From: Avibacterium paragallinarum | GTDB taxonomy: Bacteria; Pseudomonadota; Gammaproteobacteria; Enterobacterales; Pasteurellaceae | DNA: 64,000 nucleotides | Direction of reading: 5' to 3' | Assembly: GCF_900450705.1 (NCBI RefSeq) | Contig: NZ_UGHK01000001.1 | Location: 744,001-808,000, forward strand | Part shown: one piece after another, positions 1 to 9,392 of the stretch | Position numbering within the stretch: the first letter of the stretch is position 1 | Layout: each line of letters starts with the position of its first letter | Notes under the pieces: model-generated | Databases searched by the model: none | Told to the model about the DNA's origin: nothing | The model's input: the letters and a program-made list of their open reading frames with translations, nothing else | Made by a program: the position numbers and the translations under genes

Positions 1-35
1 TCAACGCGCAGCGTGAAGCCTTAGAGCAAGCATAA
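1..35 (+). CDS. rph: RNase PH, C-terminal end only (partial)
   Basis: The first 35 bases read in one frame as a short C-terminal tail (NAQREALEQA) ending in TAA at 33-35. Its position directly before pyrE and its similarity to the tail of RNase PH (3'-to-5' phosphorolytic tRNA trimming) suggest rph, as in the enterobacterial rph-pyrE order. Only about ten residues are visible, so the call rests mostly on synteny. Confidence 0.5.
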   Translation, partial: NAQREALEQA

Positions 36-47
36 TTGGGGGCGCAA

Positions 48-692
48 ATGCAAGGCTACAAAATCGACTTTATCAAATTCGCACTCAGCCGAAATGTGCT
101 TAAATTTGGTGAGTTCACCTTGAAATCAGGGCGGGTCAGCCCTTATTTCTTCAACGCTGGCTTGTTTAACACGGGAGCGGATTTGGCTCGTTTAGGGCAA
201 TTTTACGCCGCTGCCATTCAAGCCAGTGGCTTAGATTATGATGTGATTTTTGGCCCCGCCTACAAAGGCATTCCCATTGGCACAACGCTCTCTGTGGCGT
301 TGTTCAACCAATATGGCATTGATAAGCCCGTGTGTTTTAACCGCAAAGAAGCGAAAGATCATGGCGAGGGCGGAAATTTAATCGGCAGCCCGTTGCAAGG
401 CAAGGTGCTATTGGTGGACGATGTGATCACCGCTGGCACGGCAATTCGCGAAGCAATGGATTTGATCGCACAAAATCAAGCGACATTAAGTGCAGTGATG
501 ATTGCGTTAAATCGTAAAGAACGCGGCAAAGGCACGCTTTCTGCCATTCAAGAAGTGGAACGCGATTATCAATGCAACGTGCTTTCTATTGTGGATTTTG
601 ATGATTTAATGCAGTTTATTGAGCAAGATCCCGCTTATCAACAATATTTACCCGCAATGCGGGCATATCGCGAACAGTACGGCGTAGAATAA
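48..692 (+). CDS. pyrE: Orotate phosphoribosyltransferase
   Basis: Cytosolic enzyme of de novo pyrimidine synthesis joining orotate and PRPP to give OMP. The 214-residue product matches the usual PyrE length and aligns along its whole length with enterobacterial PyrE: FALS near the N-terminus, the FNAGLFNTG segment, the KDHGEGG flexible loop, and the PRPP-binding motif [13 protein letters not shown] at about residues 120-132. ATG at 48 is preferred over the in-frame TTG at 36 because homologues begin at the MxxYxxxFIxFAL segment. It lies 12 bp after the rph-like tail, so probably co-transcribed with it. Confidence 0.96.
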   Translation: MQGYKIDFIKFALSRNVLKFGEFTLKSGRVSPYFFNAGLFNTGADLARLGQFYAAAIQASGLDYDVIFGPAYKGIPIGTTLSVALFNQYGIDKPVCFNRKEAKDHGEGGNLIGSPLQGKVLLVDDVITAGTAIREAMDLIAQNQATLSAVMIALNRKERGKGTLSAIQEVERDYQCNVLSIVDFDDLMQFIEQDPAYQQYLPAMRAYREQYGVE

Positions 693-740
693 AAAACGAC
701 AAATTTTAGCACCGCACTTTGATAAAGTTTGGAGAATGAA

Positions 741-1601
741 ATGACATTTATTGGAAAACTATTAGGCTTTTTTATTGGCTACCGTTTTGGTGGCTTTTTT
801 GGTGGGCTGGTTGGTGCGTATTTAGGGCATTTGGCAGATAAAAAATTATACGAACTCGGTAGCGTGCGTTCGAGTTTTTTCCAACGCAAAGAAACCCGCC
901 AATCGCTCTTTATGCAAACCACCTTTGCCGTACTCGGGCATTTGTCGAAATCCAAAGGTCGCGTTACGCAAGACGACATCGCCCTTGCCAATAACCTAAT
1001 GAACCAAATGAATTTGGACGACAAAGGTCGCAAACTGGCACAAGAAGCGTTTAATCGCGGGAAAGATCCGAATTTCCCATTGCGTCAAGTGATCCGTGAA
1101 TTTTGCACCGCCTGCGGTCAGCGTAGCGACTTGTTGCGAATGTTCTTACGCATTCAGCTGCAAGCCGCCTTTGCCGATGATCATTTGCACGAAAATGAAA
1201 AAGATGTACTTCAAGTGGTGGCGGAAGAATTGGGCTTGTCCAGTTTCCAATTCCAACAAATTTTAATGGCAGAAATTGCCGCTCGCCAATTTAGCCGTGG
1301 TGGGTTTTATTATGAATATAACGGCTCACAACAGGGCTACTATCAGCAACAAGGAAGCTATCAGGGCGGTTATCAAAGCTCAGGCCCAACCTTGCAGGAC
1401 GCTTACAATGTGCTAGGCGTGAGTGAAAATGACGATCGCACCACCGTTAAGCGAGCTTACCGCCGTTTAATGAATGAAAATCACCCCGACAAACTGGTTG
1501 CCAAAGGCTTGCCAGAAGAAATGCTTGAAATGGCGAAAGAAAAAACCCAACAAATTCAAGCCGCTTATGATTTGATTTGTAAAGCGAAAGGGTGGAAGTA
1601 A
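741..1601 (+). CDS. djlA: Co-chaperone DjlA, membrane-anchored J-domain protein
   Basis: A single N-terminal glycine-rich membrane segment (about residues 5-35, repeated GxxxGG patterns) is followed by a TerB-like helical domain, a Gln/Tyr/Gly-rich linker and a C-terminal J domain with the HPD motif near residue 248 that stimulates DnaK. The architecture and 286-residue length fit DjlA, an inner-membrane DnaK co-chaperone with its J domain in the cytoplasm. ATG at 741 follows GGAG at 731-734 and is better than an in-frame TTG at 729. Stands alone after pyrE; an uptake core lies in the gap before it. Confidence 0.93.
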   Translation: MTFIGKLLGFFIGYRFGGFFGGLVGAYLGHLADKKLYELGSVRSSFFQRKETRQSLFMQTTFAVLGHLSKSKGRVTQDDIALANNLMNQMNLDDKGRKLAQEAFNRGKDPNFPLRQVIREFCTACGQRSDLLRMFLRIQLQAAFADDHLHENEKDVLQVVAEELGLSSFQFQQILMAEIAARQFSRGGFYYEYNGSQQGYYQQQGSYQGGYQSSGPTLQDAYNVLGVSENDDRTTVKRAYRRLMNENHPDKLVAKGLPEEMLEMAKEKTQQIQAAYDLICKAKGWK

Positions 1602-1703
1602 ACCTTTATTTATTGCTGAATTTTTTACCGTTTCTCTCAAATAACAAAGTGCGGTGAAAAATTCAGCTTTTTTATTTTTATCAAAAGAGTGACAGTAAAT
1701 AAA

Positions 1704-2642
1704 ATGCGTGTTTTCCTAGCCCCAATGCAGGGCGTGCTTGATCCTCTTGTTCGCCAATTATTAACGGAAATCAATGATTATGATCTCTGTATCTCCGAAT
1801 TTGTTCGCGTTGTGGATCAACGTCTGCCAGCCAAAACTTTTTATCGCCTCTGCCCTGAACTGCACCAAGGGGGATACACCCCCTCAGGCACGCCTGTGCG
1901 AGTGCAATTACTCGGGCAACACCCCCAATGGCTAGCAGAAAATGCTATTTTAGCCACCGAATTGGGATCGCACGGCATTGATTTTAACTGCGGTTGCCCC
2001 TCAAAAACCGTCAATGGTAGCCACGGCGGCGCAGCGTTGCTCAAACAGCCCGAACTCATTTACCAAGCCACCAAAGCCTTACGCCAAGCTCTCCCGCAAA
2101 AGCAGGTGGTGAGCGTCAAAGTGCGTTTAGGTTGGGACAGCGATAGCCACGCTTTTGAAATCGCGGACGCGGTGCAACAAGGCGGCGCAACGGAAATCAC
2201 TATTCACGGACGCACTAAAACCGATGGCTATCGCGCCGAAAAAATTAACTGGCAAAAAATCGGTGAAATCCGCCAACGGCTGAACATTCCCATTATCGCT
2301 AACGGCGAAATTTGGAGCTGGCAAGACGCACAAGACTGCCTTGCCACAACAGGTTGCCAAGATGTGATGATCGGACGCGGGGCTTTAACCCTCCCCAACC
2401 TAAGCCTTGTGGTGAAATTTAATCAACAAAAATTAGACTGGGACAACGGCGTAATGCCCCTACTACACCGCTACGCACACATTGAAAACCAGCACGACAC
2501 TGGCTTCTACCACATCGCCCGCACCAAACAATGGCTACAATACCTGAAAAAATCTTACCCACAAGCCACCGCACTTTTTGAGCGGATAAAAACCTGCCAA
2601 ACGGCAGAGGATTTACGGGAAAGATTAGATAAAATGCGGTAG
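1704..2642 (+). CDS. dusC: tRNA-dihydrouridine(16) synthase DusC
   Basis: FMN enzyme that reduces uridine 16 in tRNA. It starts [10 protein letters not shown], carries the [10 protein letters not shown] active-site segment with the catalytic cysteine, the VSVKVRLGW and ITIHGRT barrel motifs, and NGEIWSW for flavin phosphate binding. The N-terminus through residue 50 matches DusC ([16 protein letters not shown]) rather than DusA or DusB. ATG at 1704 is chosen over GTG at 1689 because family members begin there. 312 residues, a normal length. A different paralogue (dusA) is at 19463. Confidence 0.93.
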   Translation: MRVFLAPMQGVLDPLVRQLLTEINDYDLCISEFVRVVDQRLPAKTFYRLCPELHQGGYTPSGTPVRVQLLGQHPQWLAENAILATELGSHGIDFNCGCPSKTVNGSHGGAALLKQPELIYQATKALRQALPQKQVVSVKVRLGWDSDSHAFEIADAVQQGGATEITIHGRTKTDGYRAEKINWQKIGEIRQRLNIPIIANGEIWSWQDAQDCLATTGCQDVMIGRGALTLPNLSLVVKFNQQKLDWDNGVMPLLHRYAHIENQHDTGFYHIARTKQWLQYLKKSYPQATALFERIKTCQTAEDLRERLDKMR

Positions 2643-2710
2643 CCCTTTTGTTGATTGACTTACAAAAATGCTTAAAAATCTCACCGCACTTTAAGTTTGA
2701 TAAAATGAAA

Positions 2711-2738
2711 AAATCCTCCACATTTGAGAGGATTTTTA
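2711..2738. terminator. Bidirectional terminator between dusC and the amidohydrolase gene
   Basis: Inverted repeat AAATCCTC (2711-2718) / GAGGATTT (2728-2735) with an A-run on one side and a T-run on the other, between two convergent genes. It can end transcription in both directions. Confidence 0.8.
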
Positions 2739-2748
2739 TTCGCGAAAT

Positions 2749-3738
2749 TTAAACCTCTAATCCCAACACTTTTCTTCCGTTGATGCTGGCGATATTGACC
2801 ATTGCCTCTAAATCAGGGAAGCGACAACCAGCGGCGAGAAGGCTAAGTTCTTGCCACATATCCCCCTCGCATAATGGCACCATATAATCGCAGATATTGT
2901 CTGTGCCGATGGCGACGGTGACGCCTTCGGGGATCATTTCATCAACAGGGGTGAGGGCATTATGAAACGGCATTAAATCTTCTTTACGGTTACTGTCGAT
3001 CCACGCCATTGGGCAGGCGATCATCATCATTTTGGCTTGTCGCATTTTTTCGTAGAGGTTGTAGCGGTATTCTTTGGAATGCGCCCCGATGGAAATGCCG
3101 TGAATGGCGACAACGCGTCCTTCCATTCCGTGTTCGATGGTTTTATCGCACAGCTGTTCCGTTTCTTTTTCTCTTGGGGTGTTGAATTGATCCACGTGAA
3201 CGTGGCACATTATGCCGAGGGATTTGGCTTTATCGAGCAGAATATCCATTGCGTCTAAACCACGTCCGTAATCCAGCTCATCGCGATAAGGAAGACCGCC
3301 GATCATATCCACCATTTCTGAGCCAATATCAAACCATTTTCTTGCGGTGGGTTCGATCACGCCTTTTAGGGTTTGGTTGGCGAATTTTAAGGTGATGTCG
3401 TGTTTGTACACTTCGCGGGCTTTATGGGCGGCAATAATGGCTCGGTCTTCACAAATGGGGTCAATGTCCACAAATGTACCAAAGGCGGTTACGCCTTGCG
3501 AGATCATTAATTCAATGGCTTGGCAGAAGCGAGCATAATAGTCATCAACGGTGGAGGTGCGTTTGACTTCGTCCACTAAATCCCATTTTTGTTGTAAATT
3601 GCTGGTGTGATAGATGCCGATTTTCTCTGGCGTCATTGTGAACGCACGGTCGGCGTGTGCGTGGGAATTTACCCAACCACCTTTCTTGATAATTTCATCT
3701 CTGATATAGGTTTTAAAGCTACGAACGTGGTTACGCAT
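2749..3738 (-). CDS. Amidohydrolase-superfamily metal-dependent hydrolase (cytosine deaminase-like)
   Basis: A TIM-barrel amidohydrolase of 329 residues. Visible metal-site motifs are HAHADR (H26, H28), HVHVD (H179, H181), a lone H213 in AIHG, and GTDN with D280, the pattern of the cytosine-deaminase/ATZ-like branch. No signal peptide, so cytoplasmic. Start ATG has GGAGAA just upstream on the minus strand. Substrate cannot be assigned: neighbours (dusC, yejM) give no pathway. The product is shorter at the N-terminus than many cytosine deaminases, which carry extra beta strands before the first HxH, so a different heterocyclic amine or amide is possible. Confidence 0.8.
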   Translation of the reverse strand: MRNHVRSFKTYIRDEIIKKGGWVNSHAHADRAFTMTPEKIGIYHTSNLQQKWDLVDEVKRTSTVDDYYARFCQAIELMISQGVTAFGTFVDIDPICEDRAIIAAHKAREVYKHDITLKFANQTLKGVIEPTARKWFDIGSEMVDMIGGLPYRDELDYGRGLDAMDILLDKAKSLGIMCHVHVDQFNTPREKETEQLCDKTIEHGMEGRVVAIHGISIGAHSKEYRYNLYEKMRQAKMMMIACPMAWIDSNRKEDLMPFHNALTPVDEMIPEGVTVAIGTDNICDYMVPLCEGDMWQELSLLAAGCRFPDLEAMVNIASINGRKVLGLEV

Positions 3739-4038
3739 AATTTTCTCCGTAATAATGAAAGCGAGGCGGACAATAGGCTAGATATGAAAAAATCCCAATA
3801 AAGTGGGATCTTGTTATTAAGAGAAAATAGCTTTTCACTCAAGCGGTGAGCGTCTTGATTGGTGTGTTGTGTAATGTTATAAAAAATTCGCGGATTTTTA
3901 CTTAATAACATTCTATCTTGTCCAGATTGATTTGAATAATAAAACAGGCGAAATGCCGTTACTGGGGCGATAGTATAAGCGGTTCAATAGTAAAAATATA
4001 ATTGGTTCTAACTATTGGTTATGATTTTTTGTGGCCTT
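3739..4038. other. Intergenic leader region with terminator-like hairpin before the amidohydrolase
   Basis: About 300 bases without a convincing gene, between two minus-strand genes. On the minus strand a stem ATCCCA/TGGGAT (3792-3809) followed by six T residues forms an intrinsic-terminator shape only about 50 bases before the amidohydrolase start. It could end an upstream transcript or act as an attenuator in a long leader. I recognise no riboswitch consensus in the AT-rich rest. Confidence 0.45.
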
Positions 4039-5781
4039 TTATTTTTCAAAAAAGGAACGATCTCTGCTGAACACCTCAAGGAAAAGCCCGAGCGGAGGCG
4101 TGTTAGACGCGGCTTTTTGATAAGTGCGGTCATATTTTTGATAGTTTCCGCGACGATCGATGTGGTATTGTGTTCCATCGTTTGTAATGATGACATTCCA
4201 GCGATAATTTCCTGCTTGCACCCAATTTCGGCGTGCTATTGAGCTAAATAAATCTTGCCCTTGTGCATAATCAGAAACAGGATTTTGCACCGCGAAAAGA
4301 TGGGTCATTAAGGCTGGCACAATATCCGTGTGGCTGGTGAGTTTTTCCACCTTGCCTTTTTCTAGCCCTTGCCACGCGATAATCAGTGGCACGCGGATTT
4401 CCTCTGGGGCGAAATAATTGGCTTGCTGTTTTTCGCTCAAATCCGTGAAATGATAGCCTTGCTCAGCGGTGAGTAAAATTAAGGTATTTTCGCGATCCAC
4501 TTGGCTTAGCACAGCATCAAGCTGCTGATCTAAGGCATTTAGTTGCAAGGCGTAAGCAGTTTGGTCTAACCGTTGCGGTATGGCAAGGCTCAAATAGCTG
4601 AAATAAGGACGTGAATTGTGCTTCGCATACCATTGCGACCATTGTTGCACTGCCGTTTGATTGTTGTTCGCTTTGCGGTTGAGTTTCTCTTGATGAAATA
4701 CACTTTGGTTTAACAAACTCGCCTTAAAGCCATCGCTAGCAAACAGGGCAAATTGGTAAGGCGTTGGCTGATTTTTTAGGGTTTCAATCAACACTGGCGA
4801 GGTTTTATTATTCAGTAAGCTGTCGGTATAGTTCGCCGTTAGCCCGTAAAATAGCCCCGTCAGCCCCGCATTATTGTTATTCCCCGTGCTGTAATGGTTG
4901 AGATATTGCGTGGCTTGCTGTGCAAAAGCGTTGAGCTTCGGCATATTTTCTGCACTCACTGCGTCATAACGTAACCCTGACACGGTAATCAGCAAAATAT
5001 TGCTTGGCTGATGTGATGTAAAATGCAAGGGGGATTTCGGATAATCCATTTCCAACGCTTCAGGGCGACCGTCTTGGACGAGGGCTTGGCTATATTGCTC
5101 TTTATCCAAAAAACCGTGTTTTTCGAGGAATGAGCGTGCGGTCATCGGGTACGACAGCGGGAAATTGGATTTTTGCATTGTAATCGGGCGATAAATTGCC
5201 GCGTCCGCCCACGCATAAACTAAATGGGTGGCAATAAAGGTGCAAACAAAAAAGATCCCCACGCCCTTGAGCCATTTTTGTCGCTCAAGGCTACGCAATT
5301 TTTCCCACGACCAACGGGAAAACAGCATTTGAATCAAGAGGATAATCGGCATTGGGGCAAAGAAAATTTGCCAATTCCGCGATAATTCGCCGTTATCGGG
5401 GTTCACCAATAAATTCCACACCAGCGAAGAAAGATGAAAGTTAAACCGTGCGAAAACTTCCGTATCCACCAGTAAAAGGGTTGCCCCGATGGTGGTGAGA
5501 ATCACACTCAGCCCGCGAAAAGTGCGGTTGTTTTTTACGATAAAACTGAGCGGGAAAATAATCAGCAAATACAGGGCAAAAACGATAAAACTAAAATGCC
5601 CCAATAGGCTAACGAAAAAATACAGTTTACCGAAGAGGGTATCAGGCCAGTCGATCAAAAAGGCATAACGCCCGCCGATCACAATCGCCCAAAGGATATT
5701 AAAAAAAACAAACCAATGTCCCCACGCAATTTTGCGGGAGGTTTGTTCACGGTATTGTTTGCTTGTTTTAATCCCAAACAT
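4039..5781 (-). CDS. yejM: YejM/PbgA (LapC)-like inner-membrane protein with periplasmic sulfatase-fold domain
   Basis: The first 190 or so residues contain five hydrophobic transmembrane segments (DUF3413). The rest from about residue 255 (NILLITVSGLRYDAVS) is a sulfatase/alkaline-phosphatase-fold periplasmic domain. This is the PbgA/YejM/LapC architecture, which in enterobacteria binds lipid A and controls LpxC turnover through LapB. The catalytic nucleophile region reads SGLRYD, so it is unlikely to be an active sulfatase. 580 residues, close to the 586 of E. coli YejM. Adjacent to yejL and divergent from yejK as in Haemophilus. Confidence 0.9.
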   Translation of the reverse strand: MFGIKTSKQYREQTSRKIAWGHWFVFFNILWAIVIGGRYAFLIDWPDTLFGKLYFFVSLLGHFSFIVFALYLLIIFPLSFIVKNNRTFRGLSVILTTIGATLLLVDTEVFARFNFHLSSLVWNLLVNPDNGELSRNWQIFFAPMPIILLIQMLFSRWSWEKLRSLERQKWLKGVGIFFVCTFIATHLVYAWADAAIYRPITMQKSNFPLSYPMTARSFLEKHGFLDKEQYSQALVQDGRPEALEMDYPKSPLHFTSHQPSNILLITVSGLRYDAVSAENMPKLNAFAQQATQYLNHYSTGNNNNAGLTGLFYGLTANYTDSLLNNKTSPVLIETLKNQPTPYQFALFASDGFKASLLNQSVFHQEKLNRKANNNQTAVQQWSQWYAKHNSRPYFSYLSLAIPQRLDQTAYALQLNALDQQLDAVLSQVDRENTLILLTAEQGYHFTDLSEKQQANYFAPEEIRVPLIIAWQGLEKGKVEKLTSHTDIVPALMTHLFAVQNPVSDYAQGQDLFSSIARRNWVQAGNYRWNVIITNDGTQYHIDRRGNYQKYDRTYQKAASNTPPLGLFLEVFSRDRSFFEK

Positions 5782-5785
5782 TTGA

Positions 5786-5996
5786 CTATTTTTTCTCTTT
5801 TAAAGAATTCATTAACGCATCAGAAAAAGCTTGTGCAAGGGCGATACGTTGCTGCTGCCCCATATTATTTTTGAGGACTATTGCCCAGCACCACTAAGGA
5901 TAAATCCACTGGCGTTTGATGTTTTTCAAACACCGCGATGAGTTCATTCAATAAAGTATCGACTTGTTTATCTTGAAATTTTGATTGTTTCGCCAT
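5786..5996 (-). pseudogene. yejL: YejL (DUF1414) small protein, frameshifted
   Basis: The minus-strand reading begins [19 protein letters not shown] at 5996 and follows YejL closely through [10 protein letters not shown], then hits a stop at 5865 after NSPQK. The family's C-terminal half continues in another frame ([17 protein letters not shown] to KEKK, stop at 5786-5788), right up to yejM. Compared with E. coli YejL about three residues (the MVT after LGN) plus a frame change are missing, so a small deletion of a length not divisible by three fits best. YejL's function is unknown; yejL normally precedes yejM in an operon. A sequencing error is possible. Confidence 0.8.
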
Positions 5997-6112
5997 AATC
6001 GTTTTTGCTGAAGTCCATATCTCAGACGAGAATAATTTTGCGTATCCTAGCATATTTTTAGCAAAAGTGCGGTTATAATATTGCACAATTTTTTATAAAG
6101 ACGGATTTAAAA

Positions 6113-7129
6113 ATGAGTATTACAGTTAAGCAAATTGTTTTACACCAACTGGTTAAACACCAACAGGAAGATGCCGTTCAGCTTGATGTGCAACTGCGTG
6201 ATAACCTCCTGCCAATTACCCCTGAGGTGGAGCAAATGATGTTGCATTTGCATCAAGGCTATCAGAATAAGGCTAAGGCTTACGGCATTTTTCAACAAGG
6301 CTCGGTTTTCGCACAAGATCTTAACCGTTTATTGGAAAATGAAATGGATTTCCTGCCATTTAGCCACCAATCTGCCAAATTATTAGCCACCGAATTAAGC
6401 AAATATGCCTTCGCCGACAGCGGGACATTCGTGTTGTGTCAATACAACTTTCTTGCCACCGACTATCTATTTATCGCCTTGCTCGATAGCCGAGCCAGTA
6501 TGTTAGTGGACGAGAATCTAGAAATTCACCGCACCCAATATTTAGATTTAACCCAATTCGACATCGCCGCACGCATTAACCTCACCGAATTGCAACTTGA
6601 CGCAAAATCTAACCGCTATTTAACCTTTATTAAAGGTAAAGTGGGGCGAAAAATTGGCGACTTTTTTATGGATTTCCTTGGTGCGGAAGAGGGCTTAAAC
6701 CCGCAAGTGCAAAACCAATGTTTATTACAGGCGGTGAGTGATTATTGCGAACAAGGCTCGCTCAATACCGAACAATCACAAGCGGTCAAAAAACAGGTGT
6801 TTGAATACTGCAAAGGGCAAATCAATGCGGGGGAAGAAATTGAATTGCGGGAACTTTCCGACAGTTTGCCTACTCTAAACGAACAGTCTTTCGCTGAATT
6901 TACCCATACGCAAGATTATGGTTTAGAAGAACATATCCCACCGGTGCGTTCCACCTTAAAAGGCTTAACCAAATTTTCAGGCTCAGGCAAAGGGGTAACA
7001 ATCAGCTTTGATGCAGAACTCATTAACCAACGCGTGATTTGGGACGAAATGGGCGACACCCTCACCATTAAAGGCTTGCCGCCTAATTTACGCGATCAAT
7101 TACAGCGTTGGCTGAAAGACCAGAATTAA
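6113..7129 (+). CDS. yejK: Nucleoid-associated protein NdpA/YejK
   Basis: 338 residues matching the NdpA family along its length, beginning [13 protein letters not shown]. It contains the characteristic central segment [17 protein letters not shown] and a C-terminal basic tail. The family is nucleoid-associated and in E. coli interacts with topoisomerases. It is divergent from yejL/yejM with about 115 bp between, containing an uptake core; the order is conserved in Haemophilus. The start ATG is the first in frame with the family N-terminus. Confidence 0.93.
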   Translation: MSITVKQIVLHQLVKHQQEDAVQLDVQLRDNLLPITPEVEQMMLHLHQGYQNKAKAYGIFQQGSVFAQDLNRLLENEMDFLPFSHQSAKLLATELSKYAFADSGTFVLCQYNFLATDYLFIALLDSRASMLVDENLEIHRTQYLDLTQFDIAARINLTELQLDAKSNRYLTFIKGKVGRKIGDFFMDFLGAEEGLNPQVQNQCLLQAVSDYCEQGSLNTEQSQAVKKQVFEYCKGQINAGEEIELRELSDSLPTLNEQSFAEFTHTQDYGLEEHIPPVRSTLKGLTKFSGSGKGVTISFDAELINQRVIWDEMGDTLTIKGLPPNLRDQLQRWLKDQN

Positions 7130-7192
7130 TTTGGCAATCTCATTAAGTTTCGGTATTATCACCCCATTTATACAAAGGAAAAGGGAACCCTT

Positions 7193-7603
7193 ATGCAATT
7201 AAAAACTCTTCTCACCACAGTGCTATTGGCTCTCAGCGTTACCGCCTGCTCAACCATCAGCCAAGTGGTTTACCGCATTGATGTGCCACAGGGCAACTAC
7301 TTAGAAGCGGCAATAGTCGATCAAGTCAAAGTTGGAATGAATGCCCAGCAAGTGCAATATTTACTCGGCACGCCCGTCTTAATTGATCCATTTAGCAACA
7401 ACACTTGGTATTACGTTTTCCTAATCCAAAAAGCGTATCAAAAACCTGATCAACACACCTTTGTTGTCAATTTTGATCATCGTGGCATTGTTACTCATCT
7501 TGATCTAGATAAACCATTGCCAAATAATGGTGAAGCCGAAGTAAACAATGCCATCATTGAACTAAAGCCAAAAGACAAAAGATGGTGGCAATTTTGGGAA
7601 TAG
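7193..7603 (+). CDS. bamE: Outer-membrane assembly lipoprotein BamE
   Basis: Type II signal peptide with lipobox LSVTAC (Cys19), then the SmpA/OmlA fold with YRIDVPQGNYLE and the VKVGMNAQQVQYLLGTP segment. BamE is a lipoprotein of the BAM complex that inserts beta-barrel proteins in the outer membrane; its YxIDxxQGNxL segment contacts BamA and phosphatidylglycerol. GGAAAAGGGA precedes the ATG. 136 residues, normal. It sits 43 bp before the response-regulator gene, so the two could share a transcript. Confidence 0.95.
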   Translation: MQLKTLLTTVLLALSVTACSTISQVVYRIDVPQGNYLEAAIVDQVKVGMNAQQVQYLLGTPVLIDPFSNNTWYYVFLIQKAYQKPDQHTFVVNFDHRGIVTHLDLDKPLPNNGEAEVNNAIIELKPKDKRWWQFWE

Positions 7604-7646
7604 ATACTTAGCTCAAATTTTCTATAAAATATAAGGAATTGAGAAA

Positions 7647-8330
7647 ATGACCAGATTGTTATTAATCAATGCTGGTACATCTCTTGTTTATGATTTGATT
7701 CACCTACTTCATAAGAATAATTTTGAAGTCGAAGAAACGAATGAACAAGACGTATTAAATCAATCAGAGGAACATTATCATCTGGCTATATTAGATATAT
7801 CCCACACCAAGTCAGATCGTACTGTAATCCTACGACAAATTAGAGAACATTTTACTATCCCTATAATTGTAATAACCGCAGGTAATGCTATGAATCGCAT
7901 TACCTGCTTAGAGCTAGGTGCAGATGACTGCTTATCTCAACCTTTCAATGAGCGTGAACTTATCACAAGAATTAATGCAATTTTACGTAGGATAAATGTA
8001 AGCTCTCATACTCTTAAGAAAAGTCAAGAAAATTATTACATTACATATAGCGAACTAGTTCTTGATATAAAAAAACAACAAGCGAGCCATAACGACCAAG
8101 ATTTGGGATTGACCTCTACAGAATTTATTTTACTTCAATTACTGATTACCCATCCAGGACAAATACTATCTCGAGAGTATTTAAGCATCAACGCTCTAGG
8201 CAAACATATCACACCCTTTGATCGCAGTATAGATATGCATATCTCAAACCTAAGAAAAAAACTCCCGAGAAGAAAAGACAATAACCTTTGGGTTAAAACA
8301 CAACGAGGGAAAGGCTATCAGCTAATATGA
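7647..8330 (+). CDS. OmpR/CpxR-type response regulator with degenerate receiver domain
   Basis: Residues 1-115 form a receiver-like domain and about 130-227 an OmpR-type winged helix (LTSTEFILLQLL, SIDMHISNLRKKL, RGKGYQLI). Sequence is closest to CpxR (LELGADDxL, PFNERELITRINAILRR). The phospho-acceptor D50 and switch T78 remain, but the acidic pair at positions 8-9 is N-A and the conserved lysine of KPF is glutamine (Q98). These residues bind Mg2+ and the phosphoryl group, so ordinary phosphorylation is doubtful. No kinase gene is adjacent. DNA binding looks intact. Known atypical receivers work without phosphate; I infer this one may too. Confidence 0.85.
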   Translation: MTRLLLINAGTSLVYDLIHLLHKNNFEVEETNEQDVLNQSEEHYHLAILDISHTKSDRTVILRQIREHFTIPIIVITAGNAMNRITCLELGADDCLSQPFNERELITRINAILRRINVSSHTLKKSQENYYITYSELVLDIKKQQASHNDQDLGLTSTEFILLQLLITHPGQILSREYLSINALGKHITPFDRSIDMHISNLRKKLPRRKDNNLWVKTQRGKGYQLI

Positions 8331-8363
8331 GTGATACATTTCACATTCTTATAGTTAATACTT

Positions 8364-8539
8364 TTAAATAGGAAGAATTTCTCTCCCAAAATTTTCGTTA
8401 ATCATTTCTGCAGCGGCAAGGTAAAAAGCACAGAATGCGGTGATTAAGCCTAAACAGCCCCCCATTTGCACTAAACCGTGAAGCCCGAATCCATCACCAA
8501 TCGCTAATGCGTAAAAGGTTAAGACTAAGAAGAAAAAGA
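8364..8539 (-). pseudogene. satP: Acetate/succinate transporter SatP (YaaH), C-terminal remnant
   Basis: Reads in frame out of the left IS end as a membrane segment and then the SatP/GPR1/FUN34/YaaH C-terminus (IGDGFGLHG, CAFYLAAAEMINENFGREILPI). The family has six transmembrane helices and about 190 residues; only about 58 remain. The missing 5' part does not reappear on the far side of the IS, where an autotransporter begins instead, so the rest has been deleted. A short reading frame that starts inside the IS (ATG at 8577-8579) continues into this remnant but is unlikely to be functional. Confidence 0.85.
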
Positions 8540-8562
8540 TGATCTGCCCCCAAAAAGTTAGA

Positions 8563-9369
8563 CTATATTCTAATTTCATTCAAGGACTGAGTTCTGTATT
8601 CCACAGGGCTTAGTCCTTTGAGCTTCACTTGAATACGCTCATTGTTGTAGTAATGAATGTACTCGTGAATCACTTTTTCAAGCTGTTCAAAGGTTTCAAA
8701 CCGCTTGCCAAAGTAACATTCCGTCTTCAATCGCCCGAAAAAGCTTTCCATCGCACCATTATCAAGGCAATTGCCTTTTCTCGATATACTTTGCTTAATA
8801 CCGTGTTTTTTCAATATCTCCCGATAACCCATCATTTGATACTGCCACCCTTGGTCGGAATGCAGTATCGGTTTTTCCCCCGCTAATCGGTTCACCGCCT
8901 GGGTCAGCATTCTGGTTATCTGCTCAAAATTCGGACTTCTCGCCACATCATAAGCAATAATTTCGTTATTAAACAAGTCTTTAATCGGCGATAAATACAC
9001 TTTGCCTTCCGCACATTTGAACTCGGTGATATCCGTTACCCACTTCTCATTCGGCATCGTTGCCGTAAAATCCCGTTGCAACAGATTATCGGCAATGTGT
9101 CCCACTTTGCCTTGGTAAGAACGATATTTTTTCTGCTTACTTTTTCCTTTTAACCCCAAACGTTGCATTATCGCTTGCCCCCTTTTGTGGTTGATAATCA
9201 AGTATTTCCTTAATTCCAAGGTAATTCGACGATAACCATAATTTTCGTCATTTTTGCGATAAATTTCCTCTATTTTCTGTGAAATCGCTACATTTTTATC
9301 CGACTTTGGCTTGAGATGATAAAAGAACGAACTGCGTGCCAATCCGATTAGCCTGAGTAACAATTCCAA
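8563..9369 (-). CDS. IS150-group transposase OrfB (DDE integrase domain), copy 1
   Basis: 268-residue reading with HTH_21-like N-terminus and retroviral-integrase-type catalytic core: D113 in VTDITEF, D172 in HSDQGW and E208 in GAMESFFG. In frame upstream of its first possible start it continues as [19 protein letters not shown], so the active product is expected to be an OrfAB fusion made by -1 slippage on the A-rich run at the end of orfA (GAAAAAG, near 9405). Cuts and joins the IS ends. Apparently intact. Confidence 0.93.
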   Translation of the reverse strand: MELLLRLIGLARSSFFYHLKPKSDKNVAISQKIEEIYRKNDENYGYRRITLELRKYLIINHKRGQAIMQRLGLKGKSKQKKYRSYQGKVGHIADNLLQRDFTATMPNEKWVTDITEFKCAEGKVYLSPIKDLFNNEIIAYDVARSPNFEQITRMLTQAVNRLAGEKPILHSDQGWQYQMMGYREILKKHGIKQSISRKGNCLDNGAMESFFGRLKTECYFGKRFETFEQLEKVIHEYIHYYNNERIQVKLKGLSPVEYRTQSLNEIRI

Positions 9370-9392
9370 CGGGAAACGCGAGCGTAAGGCAT

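Noticed and set aside
3669-3911. 80-residue minus-strand frame overlapping the amidohydrolase start
   Set aside because: Overlaps the leader hairpin and the real start in another frame; no family features.
8364-8579. 71-residue minus-strand frame starting in the IS end
   Set aside because: It is a chance fusion of IS terminal sequence with the satP remnant, not a native gene.
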